A stretch of 64,000 bases of DNA from a virus. The stretch spans positions 1-64,000 of IMG/VR virus record IMGVR_UViG_3300043499_000058. One strand, given 5' to 3'. Under the pieces are notes generated by a model. That model saw only the letters and a program-made list of their open reading frames with translations, did no database searches and was not told where the DNA came from. The translations under genes and the position numbers were made by a program. Within the stretch, counting starts at the first letter, position 1. The number at the start of each line of letters is the position of its first letter. Positions 6,809-13,978 of the stretch are shown here, piece by piece.

Positions 6809-6990
6809 CGTGCCGTCGCCTTTTCGAGATCAGAGTAGCGGAAGCTTGCCTCACCGTTTGTCACCTTGACGTAGGTGGCGATCAACCGACCCCGCAACGA
6901 TGGCCACGGCCACGTGATCTCGTCGCCGTAGACAGTCACAGACGGACGGAGATCGAGCGACTTGATCAGTGGAATTGTCAGATCATGCAT
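6805..6990 (-). CDS. Small beta-rich hypothetical protein
   Basis: 61 residues with alternating strands (VTVYGDEITWPWPSLRG) and a charged C-terminal helix. GGGAG precedes the ATG, which lies eight bases inside the upstream gene. Function unknown. Confidence 0.6.
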   Translation of the reverse strand: MHDLTIPLIKSLDLRPSVTVYGDEITWPWPSLRGRLIATYVKVTNGEASFRYSDLEKATAR

Positions 6991-7675
6991 CTTGAAGCTC
7001 CCGGCGATTCATGATGTAGCTGACAACGCGTTTGACCTGGGCATCGTTCAGTGGATCGAGGATGTTCTTGATCGCGGCGATGGCATCGATCTCGGGGTCG
7101 CCCGTTGACAATCCTGGGACGACAGGGTGGAAACCTTCGAGCCAGGTACCGCCCCCCGATGGCTGCCCCTTCATGAGCGCGTGGTCGATGACAACGACCT
7201 CAGCCTCTTGCACAGCGGCAGGTAGTGACGCTATTGCGCGCTGCTCGCGGAAGCGACCGGCCTCCTTGCGCTCCTCCTGCCCAAGCGAGTCCTCGTCGTC
7301 GGCCGCGATCTCCACAGCCTGTAGCTCACGCAGGTAAGCCCGGAACGTCGGCAACCATGCCTCGATCAAATCCCACGCCGCCATGCGACCGAAGCTGCGC
7401 CGGTCAACGCATGTGCGGTACAGGTAATTTGTCACCGCACTTGCGTCTTTCCACTTCATGCCTTTGTCAGTCCACAGTTCGTTGGCATCGACGTACTCCC
7501 ACAGATGCTTGCCAGCCAAACCATGTGGTGACAAATGATTCTTGCCGCCGTGACCTTTGACGTGGACACCGGCAGGCGGATGAAGCTCGATGTGCCGGAT
7601 GAGACGCTGCACCTGCTTGATCAGCGGAAGGGCGCGGCGTCCGAGTGCCGTGTTTTCAGTCCGTGTTGCTCCCAT
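6983..7675 (-). CDS. Hypothetical protein, first gene of its operon
   Basis: 230 residues from ATG 7675 with a perfect AAGGAGGT; the longer frame would cross the promoter at 7714-7742. The N-terminal third is basic with a GHGGKNHLS segment, and the middle is helical. Several acidic helices follow in the C-terminal half. No family recognised. It heads the run of micro-genes that ends with the SF2 helicase. Confidence 0.72.
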   Translation of the reverse strand: MGATRTENTALGRRALPLIKQVQRLIRHIELHPPAGVHVKGHGGKNHLSPHGLAGKHLWEYVDANELWTDKGMKWKDASAVTNYLYRTCVDRRSFGRMAAWDLIEAWLPTFRAYLRELQAVEIAADDEDSLGQEERKEAGRFREQRAIASLPAAVQEAEVVVIDHALMKGQPSGGGTWLEGFHPVVPGLSTGDPEIDAIAAIKNILDPLNDAQVKRVVSYIMNRRELQDA

Positions 7676-7713
7676 AGTGGTACCTCCTTCGTTCGGTGAT
7701 TCGGGCATGTGCG

Positions 7714-7742
7714 AGTTTACCAGCCCTGGGTCAATTACGCAA
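7714..7742 (-). promoter_or_regulatory. Promoter, TTGCGT/TAAACT class
   Basis: On the minus strand TTGCGT (7737-7742), 17 bases, TAAACT (7714-7719). The spacer carries a CCCAGGG core shared with the promoter at 11300-11328, so both belong to one class. The -35 is formed by the final codons of the HNH gene. Confidence 0.6.
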
Positions 7743-8130
7743 GTTCCTCCTCCCGAGTGGTTTCTCGGCGCGTCTGCCACCCTTTGCGAGCAGTATGCGA
7801 GCCGAGGTTTCCCTGTTGCCATTGATCATTGCAATGGCGAGTCCGATGTTCACCTACCTGCTTGACAATCAGGTTCACCCTTTGGTTGTCCAGTTTGTTT
7901 TCATTGTCATGATCTACCTGCTTGCGATCTCCCGGTTTCAGACCAGCAACTTGCCGATGCATGTAGACCTTCCGATATTTGTCAGGACTGACCTTCTGAT
8001 TCCGCACCGCGTAGCCCGTTGAGGAATCAAGAAACCATCGATGAACTGACAATTCTGGATACAGCGAGTCATCAACCATCGCGTACCCTGTCACTGTTCC
8101 GCCTCGTCCATTCAGCGCGATCCTACGCAA
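7735..8130 (-). CDS. HNH homing endonuclease next to ruvC-like gene
   Basis: 131 residues from TTG 8130 (GGGAGGA upstream). The HNH_3 signature is clear: YMHRQVAGLKPGDRKQVDHD followed by NKLDNQRVNL, in the layout of phage intron-type and free-standing HNH nucleases. Its last residues (TREEELA) repeat the last residues of the upstream RuvC-like protein (TREDEVA) with different codons, so the element seems to have inserted in the 3' end of that gene and left the old end fused to itself. Confidence 0.87.
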   Translation of the reverse strand: MRRIALNGRGGTVTGYAMVDDSLYPELSVHRWFLDSSTGYAVRNQKVSPDKYRKVYMHRQVAGLKPGDRKQVDHDNENKLDNQRVNLIVKQVGEHRTRHCNDQWQQGNLGSHTARKGWQTRRETTREEELA

Positions 8131-8806
8131 CCTCGTCCTCCCTTGTCTGAAAAGTCCAGTTCATGATCCCGAGCGCGTCGTAGCAGTCGTCCGGCTGTCT
8201 CGGCTTGGCTTTGGTTTTGTCATGCAATGGGATCAGACCGCGAGTCTTGTGGTCATAGAGATCAGGACGCTCCTCGACGGCATAGCTGAACATCGCCCAC
8301 TTCTTGACATCCCATTTGGTGAAGTCCTTGTTGAGTTTTTTGTCAAGGTCGCGGGCTACCAACACTCGCCACGACTGCGCGTTGACATCGTAGACGCGCG
8401 TGTACCCGTACCTGACAAGCCCTCCCCGAAAGGCGCCACAAACTTCGGCCTGCTGACGTAGCCAGCCCGACTCTGCTCGCCTGACAATGCCGGCGGGCCA
8501 TGACTCCTCGACACCGATCCAGATGTTGTCAGCCGGGATGGACATAGGGCCACACGCAGCGATGAGGCTATGGATGAAGTCCGCTGCCCTGACAGCCTGC
8601 GCGAGCCGGTCAAGGAAGTGGACATCGCGCTCCCACCTGACTGAAAACAAACCAGGGCCGCGCATGGTGTCGATCAGCGAGTCGTAGACCATCATCGCAC
8701 CGGACATGGACGTGACCGAGACATCAATCCCGGCCACCGCCCATGAGTTTTCAGCGGCGCGACGAACCTTCGCCACCTTCGCTTTGTGCGCCGACTTTCT
8801 GGCCAC
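8123..8806 (-). CDS. RuvC-like Holliday junction resolvase
   Basis: 227 residues from GTG 8806 (GGAGG upstream; GTG overlaps the preceding TAG). The RNase-H-type acidic residues are present: Asp near 28 (VAGIDVS), Glu at about 100 (IGVEES) and Asp near 210 (PDDCYDALG). This is the arrangement of phage RuvC-like resolvases, which cut four-way junctions during recombination and before packaging. The C-terminus looks rebuilt by the adjacent HNH element. Confidence 0.85.
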   Translation of the reverse strand: MARKSAHKAKVAKVRRAAENSWAVAGIDVSVTSMSGAMMVYDSLIDTMRGPGLFSVRWERDVHFLDRLAQAVRAADFIHSLIAACGPMSIPADNIWIGVEESWPAGIVRRAESGWLRQQAEVCGAFRGGLVRYGYTRVYDVNAQSWRVLVARDLDKKLNKDFTKWDVKKWAMFSYAVEERPDLYDHKTRGLIPLHDKTKAKPRQPDDCYDALGIMNWTFQTREDEVA

Positions 8807-9090
8807 TAGAACGAGCCTCCGTTTCCATCGAGCAAGTGGATCTCCCACGCCTTGAAAAAAGCATTGAGGGTGTTGACAAGCTGCTGACTGATCCACTTCG
8901 TCTTGGTTCGGAACGGAAGGTAGACACCCCTGGCAGTTCGCCGCCACTGTTTGTCACCCACTTGCGCGTAGTAGATGCTGGCGATCTCCACCTGCCAGCC
9001 GCGCTCGCTCCATGCGACCCGCGCTTTCACCCGAGTACCTTCCCAAGCTCGACGCTTGACAACAGGGCCACGTTCGCTGAAGCCACTCAT
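8806..9090 (-). CDS. Hypothetical protein
   Basis: 94 residues, basic and Trp-rich (WSERGWQVEIASIYYAQVGD), predicted mainly beta with a C-terminal helix. GAGGAGG precedes the ATG, which overlaps the upstream stop (ATGA). It is probably cotranslated with the resolvase. Function unknown. Confidence 0.65.
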   Translation of the reverse strand: MSGFSERGPVVKRRAWEGTRVKARVAWSERGWQVEIASIYYAQVGDKQWRRTARGVYLPFRTKTKWISQQLVNTLNAFFKAWEIHLLDGNGGSF

Positions 9091-9242
9091 GACGCCTCCT
9101 CGATACGTGTGACTTCAAGATCCTCGTACTCGACGTACCGCCACTCGATGAGCGCGGCCTCTTTAGCCTCCTCCTCGTTGTCAGCCTCGACCTCGAAGGA
9201 CGAGCGAATCGTCCCTTCGATTGTTCCCTTGAAGGTTGTCAT
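9087..9242 (-). CDS. Small acidic protein
   Basis: 51 residues with the pattern of small phage strand-helix-strand proteins (FEVEADNEEEAKEAALIEWR). ATGA overlaps on both sides. Function unknown. Confidence 0.65.
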   Translation of the reverse strand: MTTFKGTIEGTIRSSFEVEADNEEEAKEAALIEWRYVEYEDLEVTRIEEAS

Positions 9243-9793
9243 GCCGCCAACTGCTCGGTGCATGGGTCGCAGTATAGAGCGTCCATCTCAACCTCCATCA
9301 CCTGCACCCGTTCGGCACGGATCAACTCGATCAGTTTGTCAGCCACGGCTCGAAGCGCATGGCCACGTGTCGGGCCGGTCATGTCACCGTAGCCTGGCAG
9401 AGCCTCAGCGTTGCTCATGAGCGCGTCGTAGATCACCTGCCGGATGTCCTCGACCGGCACATGGATCGTCCGCTTGGCCGTTCCCTGCCAGCCGTCGAAC
9501 GCCTGGAACACCTGCCGTCCGAGACGGCCAACCTCGTTGCTGACCTCGTTGAAGTGAACCATGTCCTTCGGGTTTTCACCCAGGGACAGCCAGTAGGCCC
9601 ACGCCGACTCATGCCGGATCAGAACGTTGACGTAGGACTCGAACGCGCGGGCCTCCATCGACGCCGGGTCGATGTCCATGCCGAACTCACGCATCCGGTC
9701 GATGAACTTGCGGGTCAGCCTTGTCAGCTTGATCTCAGGGATCTCAAAGGCGGGCTTGCTGACAACAACCTTCTGTGCTTTCTTGCGGGCCAT
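9239..9793 (-). CDS. Hypothetical helical protein
   Basis: 184 residues from ATG 9793, which overlaps the upstream TAA (TAATG). A basic N-terminus is followed by long helices with DMTGPTRGHALRAVADKLIE and a C-terminal DALYCDPC that could bind metal. No family recognised. Confidence 0.68.
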   Translation of the reverse strand: MARKKAQKVVVSKPAFEIPEIKLTRLTRKFIDRMREFGMDIDPASMEARAFESYVNVLIRHESAWAYWLSLGENPKDMVHFNEVSNEVGRLGRQVFQAFDGWQGTAKRTIHVPVEDIRQVIYDALMSNAEALPGYGDMTGPTRGHALRAVADKLIELIRAERVQVMEVEMDALYCDPCTEQLAA

Positions 9794-10143
9794 TACAGTT
9801 CCACCCCACAGAGGACACAAAGGCTAGGCGGGATGACATAGGTGCCGACGCGGATGTCGAACACCGCCAAGTCCTTCAGGATTTCAGTCGCCATGTAGCG
9901 GAGGTTCGAGTCTACCGCTTCCTTGGGGATCGGCGCGTGCTGGCCGGTGGACGCGACGTAGATTTCACCCGTCACGCCCCGGCGAAGCTCGGCCACCATG
10001 CTCTTGATCAACCCCTTGGTTTTGTCATCCTGAACCTCGATGGCGGCGTCGGCAAGCTCGCCCCGTACCTCGGCCTCGACCACGGCCATCTCGACGGCCT
10101 GAACCGTCTTGGCTGAAAACGCTGGCTTCGCTGACTTACGCAT
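9793..10143 (-). CDS. Hypothetical protein
   Basis: 116 residues from ATG 10143 with GGGAGG before it. Charged helices (VQAVEMAVVEAEVRGELADA) and a C-terminal CVLCGVEL with a CxxC are visible. The start lies eight bases inside the upstream gene. Function unknown. Confidence 0.66.
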   Translation of the reverse strand: MRKSAKPAFSAKTVQAVEMAVVEAEVRGELADAAIEVQDDKTKGLIKSMVAELRRGVTGEIYVASTGQHAPIPKEAVDSNLRYMATEILKDLAVFDIRVGTYVIPPSLCVLCGVEL

Positions 10144-10387
10144 GGACGGCCTCCCGATGAAAAACCTCCACATGGAGATCGATGTCGTTGCGGTCGAAGT
10201 CAGGTTCCCGCCCATCACGGATGCGGGTCAGAAGCTCGTCAGACGGGGTACCCACATATGTCAGGCGGGCACCCGGCCCAACCAAGTTGTGAATCTCACG
10301 CACGATGGACGCGAGCGCGGCGGTCTTGCCTTGCATACTCCGCTTGCTCGATGCGTCCACCACGATTACTAGACGTTCACTTGTCAT
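10136..10387 (-). CDS. Hypothetical alpha/beta protein
   Basis: 83 residues with a Rossmann-like opening (RLVIVVDASSKRSMQGKTAA) that includes a GKT tripeptide, but not a full P-loop. AAGGAGG precedes the ATG, which overlaps the upstream stop (ATGA). Function unknown. Confidence 0.66.
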   Translation of the reverse strand: MTSERLVIVVDASSKRSMQGKTAALASIVREIHNLVGPGARLTYVGTPSDELLTRIRDGREPDFDRNDIDLHVEVFHREAVHA

Positions 10388-10626
10388 AGGTAGTCCTCCT
10401 TGTGTTTGTCATGCTCGCCCCAATTGCAGTCCTGGCAGGCGCGCATGAGATGGGCCGGTGTCGGTGAGTGGAAGTTGAGTCCGTGTTCCTCGATTATGGA
10501 CATGATGGCATTTGTCAGCGTGGGCACGAACACCTTGGGTACCAGCGCCAGGCCGGACTCGTTGCCGACGCGACCGATGACGCGACCGATCCGCGAGTAT
10601 GCGAGGAAGCCATCAGACCACTTCAC
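10384..10626 (-). CDS. Hypothetical protein with Cys-rich end
   Basis: 80 residues from GTG 10626 (GGGAG seven bases upstream); upstream ATG codons in the same frame lack a ribosome site. The C-terminus has CQDCNWGEHDKH, a possible zinc site. Function unknown. Confidence 0.6.
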   Translation of the reverse strand: MKWSDGFLAYSRIGRVIGRVGNESGLALVPKVFVPTLTNAIMSIIEEHGLNFHSPTPAHLMRACQDCNWGEHDKHKEDYL

Positions 10627-11026
10627 CGCGTAGCTCCCGCAGCTTGCGCCGACTGACATTCGCTGCGCCGTCATCGGCGTACCGTGGAAGCTCGCCGTCC
10701 TCGACGGCCTCGATTGCCTCCTCGATCAGCGATTCCCACACAGACTCGTCCGGGGTGAAAAGCTGGAACCACTGAAGGGGCGAGATGCAGTCAGGCCGAA
10801 GCTCGTCGAAGCGAGCGTTAGCTGACAATCCCTTGGGAGTCATCATCTTGGGTGTAAACGCGGCGGTGAGCTTCGGCCGACCCTTCTTGACCTTGGCCTT
10901 CTGCGACACGTAGGTTGTCACCCGACCTGCGCGCCGACCGCTCGGCTTCTTGCCAGCGGTGGCTTGCCGCGACTTCTCAGCGGTCTGCTCCTTGCGCTCC
11001 TTGGCCGTCAGCTTCTTGTCAGGCAC
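10613..11026 (-). CDS. Basic hypothetical protein
   Basis: 137 residues from GTG 11026 (GGTGG upstream); GTG 11038 would add four residues. The N-terminal 45 residues are Lys/Arg-rich (KLTAKERKEQTAEKSRQATA), and the C-terminal half is acidic and helical. The basic-acidic split recalls nucleoid-associated or scaffold-like proteins, without direct evidence. Confidence 0.63.
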   Translation of the reverse strand: MPDKKLTAKERKEQTAEKSRQATAGKKPSGRRAGRVTTYVSQKAKVKKGRPKLTAAFTPKMMTPKGLSANARFDELRPDCISPLQWFQLFTPDESVWESLIEEAIEAVEDGELPRYADDGAANVSRRKLRELRGEVV

Positions 11027-11267
11027 CGTGACCACCACTCGTCGGCTGGAAGTCCTTGCCCGACTTGGCCTTAGACTTCTTCTTCTTTGTCACGTGACCA
11101 GCGCCAGACTCGATGGCGGCGATCATGCGTTCCCGCTCGCGGGTGGAATCACCGGGACGACTGCGGATATTTGTCATGCGCTCTTGCGGCGTGAGCGTGG
11201 CAGTCGCCTCTTGGCGAGCTTCGGCCTCAGCGCGGCGGTCGGAGCGCGAACGCTTCGAGTGCTTCAT
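11019..11267 (-). CDS. Basic hypothetical protein
   Basis: 82 residues, Arg/Lys/Glu-rich throughout (KHSKRSRSDRRAEAEARQEA), likely disordered or helical. AGGAGGT precedes the ATG, and the promoter at 11300-11328 lies directly upstream, so this is the first gene of its operon. Function unknown. Confidence 0.67.
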   Translation of the reverse strand: MKHSKRSRSDRRAEAEARQEATATLTPQERMTNIRSRPGDSTRERERMIAAIESGAGHVTKKKKSKAKSGKDFQPTSGGHGA

Positions 11268-11299
11268 AGGCTACCTCCTGTTTGTGGACGTGTCCGCCC

Positions 11300-11328
11300 A
11301 CCTTATCAGCCCTGGGCTAGTTACGCAA
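11300..11328 (-). promoter_or_regulatory. Promoter, TTGCGT/TAAGGT class
   Basis: TTGCGT (11323-11328), 17 bases, TAAGGT (11300-11305) on the minus strand. The spacer contains AGCCC-A-GGGCT, a perfect palindrome and a likely operator. Box sequences and spacer match the promoter at 7714-7742. The -35 again lies in the last codons of the upstream gene. Confidence 0.62.
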
Positions 11329-11529
11329 GTCCGCATCCACAGGGCCGAGATCAGGGACGCCTAGGAGATCGAGAACTGCGCGCCAGTGGCGGCACGTCTT
11401 ACGCCCCGAGTACCCGTCGCAGGTGCAGCCGCCTTCAGGCCAGTCCGTAGTGACAAAGCCGAGATCGACCGTGTGCCATTCATCCGGCGCGCTTCCGCTT
11501 TGAACGAGGAAGTGTGCGCGCCCCACCAT
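11317..11529 (-). CDS. Stand-alone SWIM zinc-finger protein
   Basis: 70 residues from ATG 11529 (GGAGA upstream). CTCDGYSGRKTCRH is a SWIM motif (CxC...CxH), which binds zinc and mediates DNA or protein contacts in SNF2 helicases, transposases and Sws1-type recombination factors. The start lies 50 bases inside the Cas4-like gene, in another frame, so the two are probably coupled. Confidence 0.75.
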   Translation of the reverse strand: MVGRAHFLVQSGSAPDEWHTVDLGFVTTDWPEGGCTCDGYSGRKTCRHWRAVLDLLGVPDLGPVDADLRN

Positions 11530-12436
11530 TGCGATTGTCTCCACTAGGTGGTTGACTGACAAGGCGCTCGCTGACAGGTCGCTCTTTCGACTTCTGGATC
11601 GTAAGGATTTCAGGACGACAGAACCAGGCGAAGGGACACTCTTGGAACTGGACGGTGCGCGTGCTTGTGCAATCCGGGGCCGGGATTTCCTCATTTGTCA
11701 CGTACCTCCGTAGTTCGTGCATTCGGCGCTTCACCTTCGCGCGGTGCTGCTTGACAATCAGCGCATCCTCATGGAGCGCCAAGGGCGATCCACTCTGCGT
11801 AGGCCCGCCCTTGCTTTCACCGATGAGCAGACACGTCTCGATTTTCACTCCGAGAACTTCGCCCATGAAAGACTCGAAAGCGCAAACCTTGTTGACAATC
11901 TCTGCGTAGCCAACGATCTGCACCTTGTACCCGAGCTTAGTTCCCCACTTCTCATGATCCTGAAAAGCCTTGACGTTCATGCCCTTGAAGTCCACCACAT
12001 ACAGCACGCCGTCGATCTCCACGATGGCATCGATGGTGCCCGCGAAATCTCCGCTCGGGTGAAAAACTCTGATCTCGCAACCATGCAGGATCAGTAGACC
12101 GGCGCGGTGTGCCTTCCAGAGAGCAAACTGCCACTTGTAGTGCCTGAAATCTCCGTCAAGGAAGTAGCCATTGGTTCGCGGCGACTTCGCGCGGCGCTTC
12201 TCCTGACCCGTCTTGGCAAAGTATGCTTGCCGGACACAGGATGACAACATGGACGGACTGAAAACACCCTTCTCGCGCTTACGACCGCGAGCGATCATGA
12301 GGTTCATCATGAACTCACGATCAGCCTCGTCCTCTACGTCAAGTTGCTCCTCTAGCGTCTCCTCCAAAATCGGGACGAGGATACCCCGCGCTCGGCGGCG
12401 CTCAAGGATTCGCTTTTCAGTTGCCGTCCTAGCCAC
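11480..12436 (-). CDS. Cas4/RecB-like PD-(D/E)XK nuclease
   Basis: 318 residues from GTG 12436. The nuclease core is visible: GTIDAIVEIDGVLYVVDFKG supplies the catalytic Asp and the DxK pair, followed by a helix with a conserved Gln/Tyr (YKVQIVGYAEI). An early Cys (SSCVRQAYF) and three late Cys (PDC ... ECPFAWFC) match the four-Cys iron-sulphur clamp of Cas4 and AddB nucleases. Cas4-type enzymes resect DNA ends. There is no CRISPR context, so a recombination exonuclease working with the RecA protein is the likely role. The last 50 bases overlap the SWIM gene. Confidence 0.82.
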   Translation of the reverse strand: MARTATEKRILERRRARGILVPILEETLEEQLDVEDEADREFMMNLMIARGRKREKGVFSPSMLSSCVRQAYFAKTGQEKRRAKSPRTNGYFLDGDFRHYKWQFALWKAHRAGLLILHGCEIRVFHPSGDFAGTIDAIVEIDGVLYVVDFKGMNVKAFQDHEKWGTKLGYKVQIVGYAEIVNKVCAFESFMGEVLGVKIETCLLIGESKGGPTQSGSPLALHEDALIVKQHRAKVKRRMHELRRYVTNEEIPAPDCTSTRTVQFQECPFAWFCRPEILTIQKSKERPVSERLVSQPPSGDNRNGGARTLPRSKRKRAG

Positions 12437-12572
12437 GTTTGTCCAGACAAAAACCAGGGCCGTGTCTATACCCACCGCCAAAGGCACCGACAGCCGGGAT
12501 CACCTGAGCGTCATCGACATCGTGGGGACTCTGACACCTAGGGCAAGTCAAAATCTGCGCGTCATTTGTCAC
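12429..12572 (-). CDS. Tiny zinc-ribbon-like protein
   Basis: 47 residues from GTG 12572 (GAGAGG upstream), with CPRC, a Gly-rich middle and a late Cys near a His. It overlaps the genes on both sides by a few bases and directly precedes the Cas4-like nuclease. Function unknown. Confidence 0.6.
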   Translation of the reverse strand: MTNDAQILTCPRCQSPHDVDDAQVIPAVGAFGGGYRHGPGFCLDKRG

Positions 12573-12960
12573 GTCGAAGCCTCTCGATCTCGGCGCGCAT
12601 GAGGCCCATTTGCTTGACAATCTCCTCATGATCTTGTAGTCGCATGACAAAGAGATGTGTCGGCCGACCACCCTCGAAGTCGATCTGCATGGCAGGTAGT
12701 TGGCCCGGTGGTGTACCGAATGCGTCCTTTGTCAGCTTCTCGAACTCGACTTTGGAGAGCGTGTAGCTCGCGCTCTTAGTTGTCCGAGCCTCGACCAAGA
12801 ACCCGTTGAGGGTGACATCCCGCTTACTCCACCACAGCCGACCCGAGTTGACCTGGCGGCGTCCACCCGAACGGCGGGCCAGCCCGGACTCCTGCCGGTC
12901 GCTGCGCTGGTTCTCTCGGGCCTCCTCCCACGGAGTCGGCGGAACTTCAGCCATTGTCAT
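12562..12960 (-). CDS. Putative nuclease-like protein
   Basis: 132 residues from ATG 12960 (GGAGG); the ATG at 12954 is equally possible. After a basic disordered N-terminus, RLWWSKRDVTLNGFLVEART resembles the compact core of Hjc or PD-(D/E)XK nucleases (Asp, then ExRT in place of ExK), followed by a helix and a beta strand. The catalytic Lys is replaced by Arg, so activity is uncertain. Confidence 0.62.
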   Translation of the reverse strand: MTMAEVPPTPWEEARENQRSDRQESGLARRSGGRRQVNSGRLWWSKRDVTLNGFLVEARTTKSASYTLSKVEFEKLTKDAFGTPPGQLPAMQIDFEGGRPTHLFVMRLQDHEEIVKQMGLMRAEIERLRRDK

Positions 12961-13150
12961 CTGGCCTCCGCGTAGCAATTTCAGTTTCAACCTCGGCAAG
13001 CTTGTTGCGATGGTATTGAGCAAGCCAACGAAGATCGTCAAGAGACGACTTTTGAATCGTGCAAGAGGGATGCTGAAGGAACTCAGGCATTGTCAGCATA
13101 CTTCGGTGGTTGTCCCTAAGCGCCTGAGCCGGTGTGATCGCCTTACCCAC
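12947..13150 (-). CDS. Small helical hypothetical protein
   Basis: 67 residues from GTG 13150 with GAAGG six bases upstream; the start overlaps the upstream stop. It is helical and charged (LDDLRWLAQYHRNKLAEVET). Function unknown. Confidence 0.6.
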   Translation of the reverse strand: MGKAITPAQALRDNHRSMLTMPEFLQHPSCTIQKSSLDDLRWLAQYHRNKLAEVETEIATRRPDDNG

Positions 13151-13313
13151 GTGACGCCTTCTCTCGATCAACCATGTGCCGCCAGTCCTGACAAAGTTCT
13201 TGCAGCGACTCGACCCCTGGCTGCATGAACGTCGGGATGTCAGAGCGTTCAGCCACAATCGCAGCGCCCGCAATGAATGGGTACCACTTCTTGTCGAACT
13301 CCTCCAACGTCAT
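13143..13313 (-). CDS. Small hypothetical protein
   Basis: 56 residues starting MTLEEFDKKWYPF with AGGGTG upstream; ATG overlaps the preceding TGA (ATGA). An acidic amphipathic protein containing Trp, Tyr and Phe, of unknown function. Confidence 0.63.
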   Translation of the reverse strand: MTLEEFDKKWYPFIAGAAIVAERSDIPTFMQPGVESLQELCQDWRHMVDREKASRG

Positions 13314-13528
13314 GTTGTCACCCTGCGCTTGATCTTCTTGCGCTTCTGCCACTTGATCGCCGTGGCCCCGCTGATCAGCTTCGGCGCGCAACACTCGCCC
13401 ACGTCAGCGTGGGCCGTGTAGTCAGCGTGCGTCTTGCGTGTGTTTTCACCGACCGGCGCAAGAAAAAGCTTGGCAACTACTCGCTCGCATGGTTTCTGAC
13501 AAACATCGCAGGTACTACTCGTCGCCAT
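13310..13528 (-). CDS. Small Cys-rich zinc-binding protein
   Basis: 72 residues with CDVCQKPC at the N-terminus and ECC near residue 46, then a strongly basic C-terminus (KWQKRKKIKRR). The pattern fits a single zinc ribbon with a nucleic-acid-binding tail. Its start overlaps the 26-residue RecA-tail remnant. Confidence 0.66.
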   Translation of the reverse strand: MATSSTCDVCQKPCERVVAKLFLAPVGENTRKTHADYTAHADVGECCAPKLISGATAIKWQKRKKIKRRVTT

Positions 13529-13595
13529 CGTCCTCGCCCTCCTCGTCGGCTTCCGGCGCGGAGATCGCCTTCGAGTTTTCAGTGATCAAGCCCAT
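13515..13595 (-). pseudogene. Duplicated remnant of the RecA C-terminus
   Basis: A 26-codon frame (ATG 13595, AAAGGC upstream) ending in an acidic tail. ITENSKAISAPEADEE aligns with the end of the RecA protein (IQQNSLSISNPESEDD), keeping the Ile, Asn-Ser, Ile-Ser and Pro-Glu positions while codons differ (AAC/AAT, TCG/TCT, ATC/ATA). The endonuclease gene 13586-13978 separates the two copies. It is best read as the old recA 3' end stranded by the insertion; whether it is translated is unknown. Confidence 0.6.
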
Positions 13596-13978
13596 GCTGC
13601 CTTTCGTGCCAGGGCTTTCTCATTGAAAGGTTCAACCAACAGGTTGTCAGCGATTTGTTTTTCGATCTCGACAAATCGCTTGCACTTTGTCTGCGAAACA
13701 AAATACGGTCGAATTAGCGCGAACGCGGCGCGAGCTTGGTTGCCACTGACAACCCACTCCCACCTGTCCCGATGACGAATGTTCTTCGACTTCTTCATCG
13801 AAATCGAGCCGCCAAACATTTCACGCAATCGCTGAACAGGCTCAGGCTCACATTGGTTCAACGACAACCGAAGATGCAACGACTGAAATCCATCGCCTCG
13901 CACTCGCCCATAGAGAATGCTGACGCACCCCTCGCCTTCAAAAAAGCCCGCAGCCCAAGCAGCGTCAGTCGCTTTCAT
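13586..13978 (-). CDS. LAGLIDADG homing endonuclease after recA
   Basis: 130 residues from ATG 13978 (GAGG six bases upstream, inside the end of recA). AWAAGFFEGEG near residue 8 is the LAGLIDADG helix. The single motif implies a homodimer. The final Trp-Ala codons match the recA sequence TGGGC, where the stranded RecA tail resumes, which locates the insertion point in the recA 3' end. Codon use is more AT-rich than in neighbouring genes, consistent with transfer. Confidence 0.88.
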   Translation of the reverse strand: MKATDAAWAAGFFEGEGCVSILYGRVRGDGFQSLHLRLSLNQCEPEPVQRLREMFGGSISMKKSKNIRHRDRWEWVVSGNQARAAFALIRPYFVSQTKCKRFVEIEKQIADNLLVEPFNEKALARKAAWA

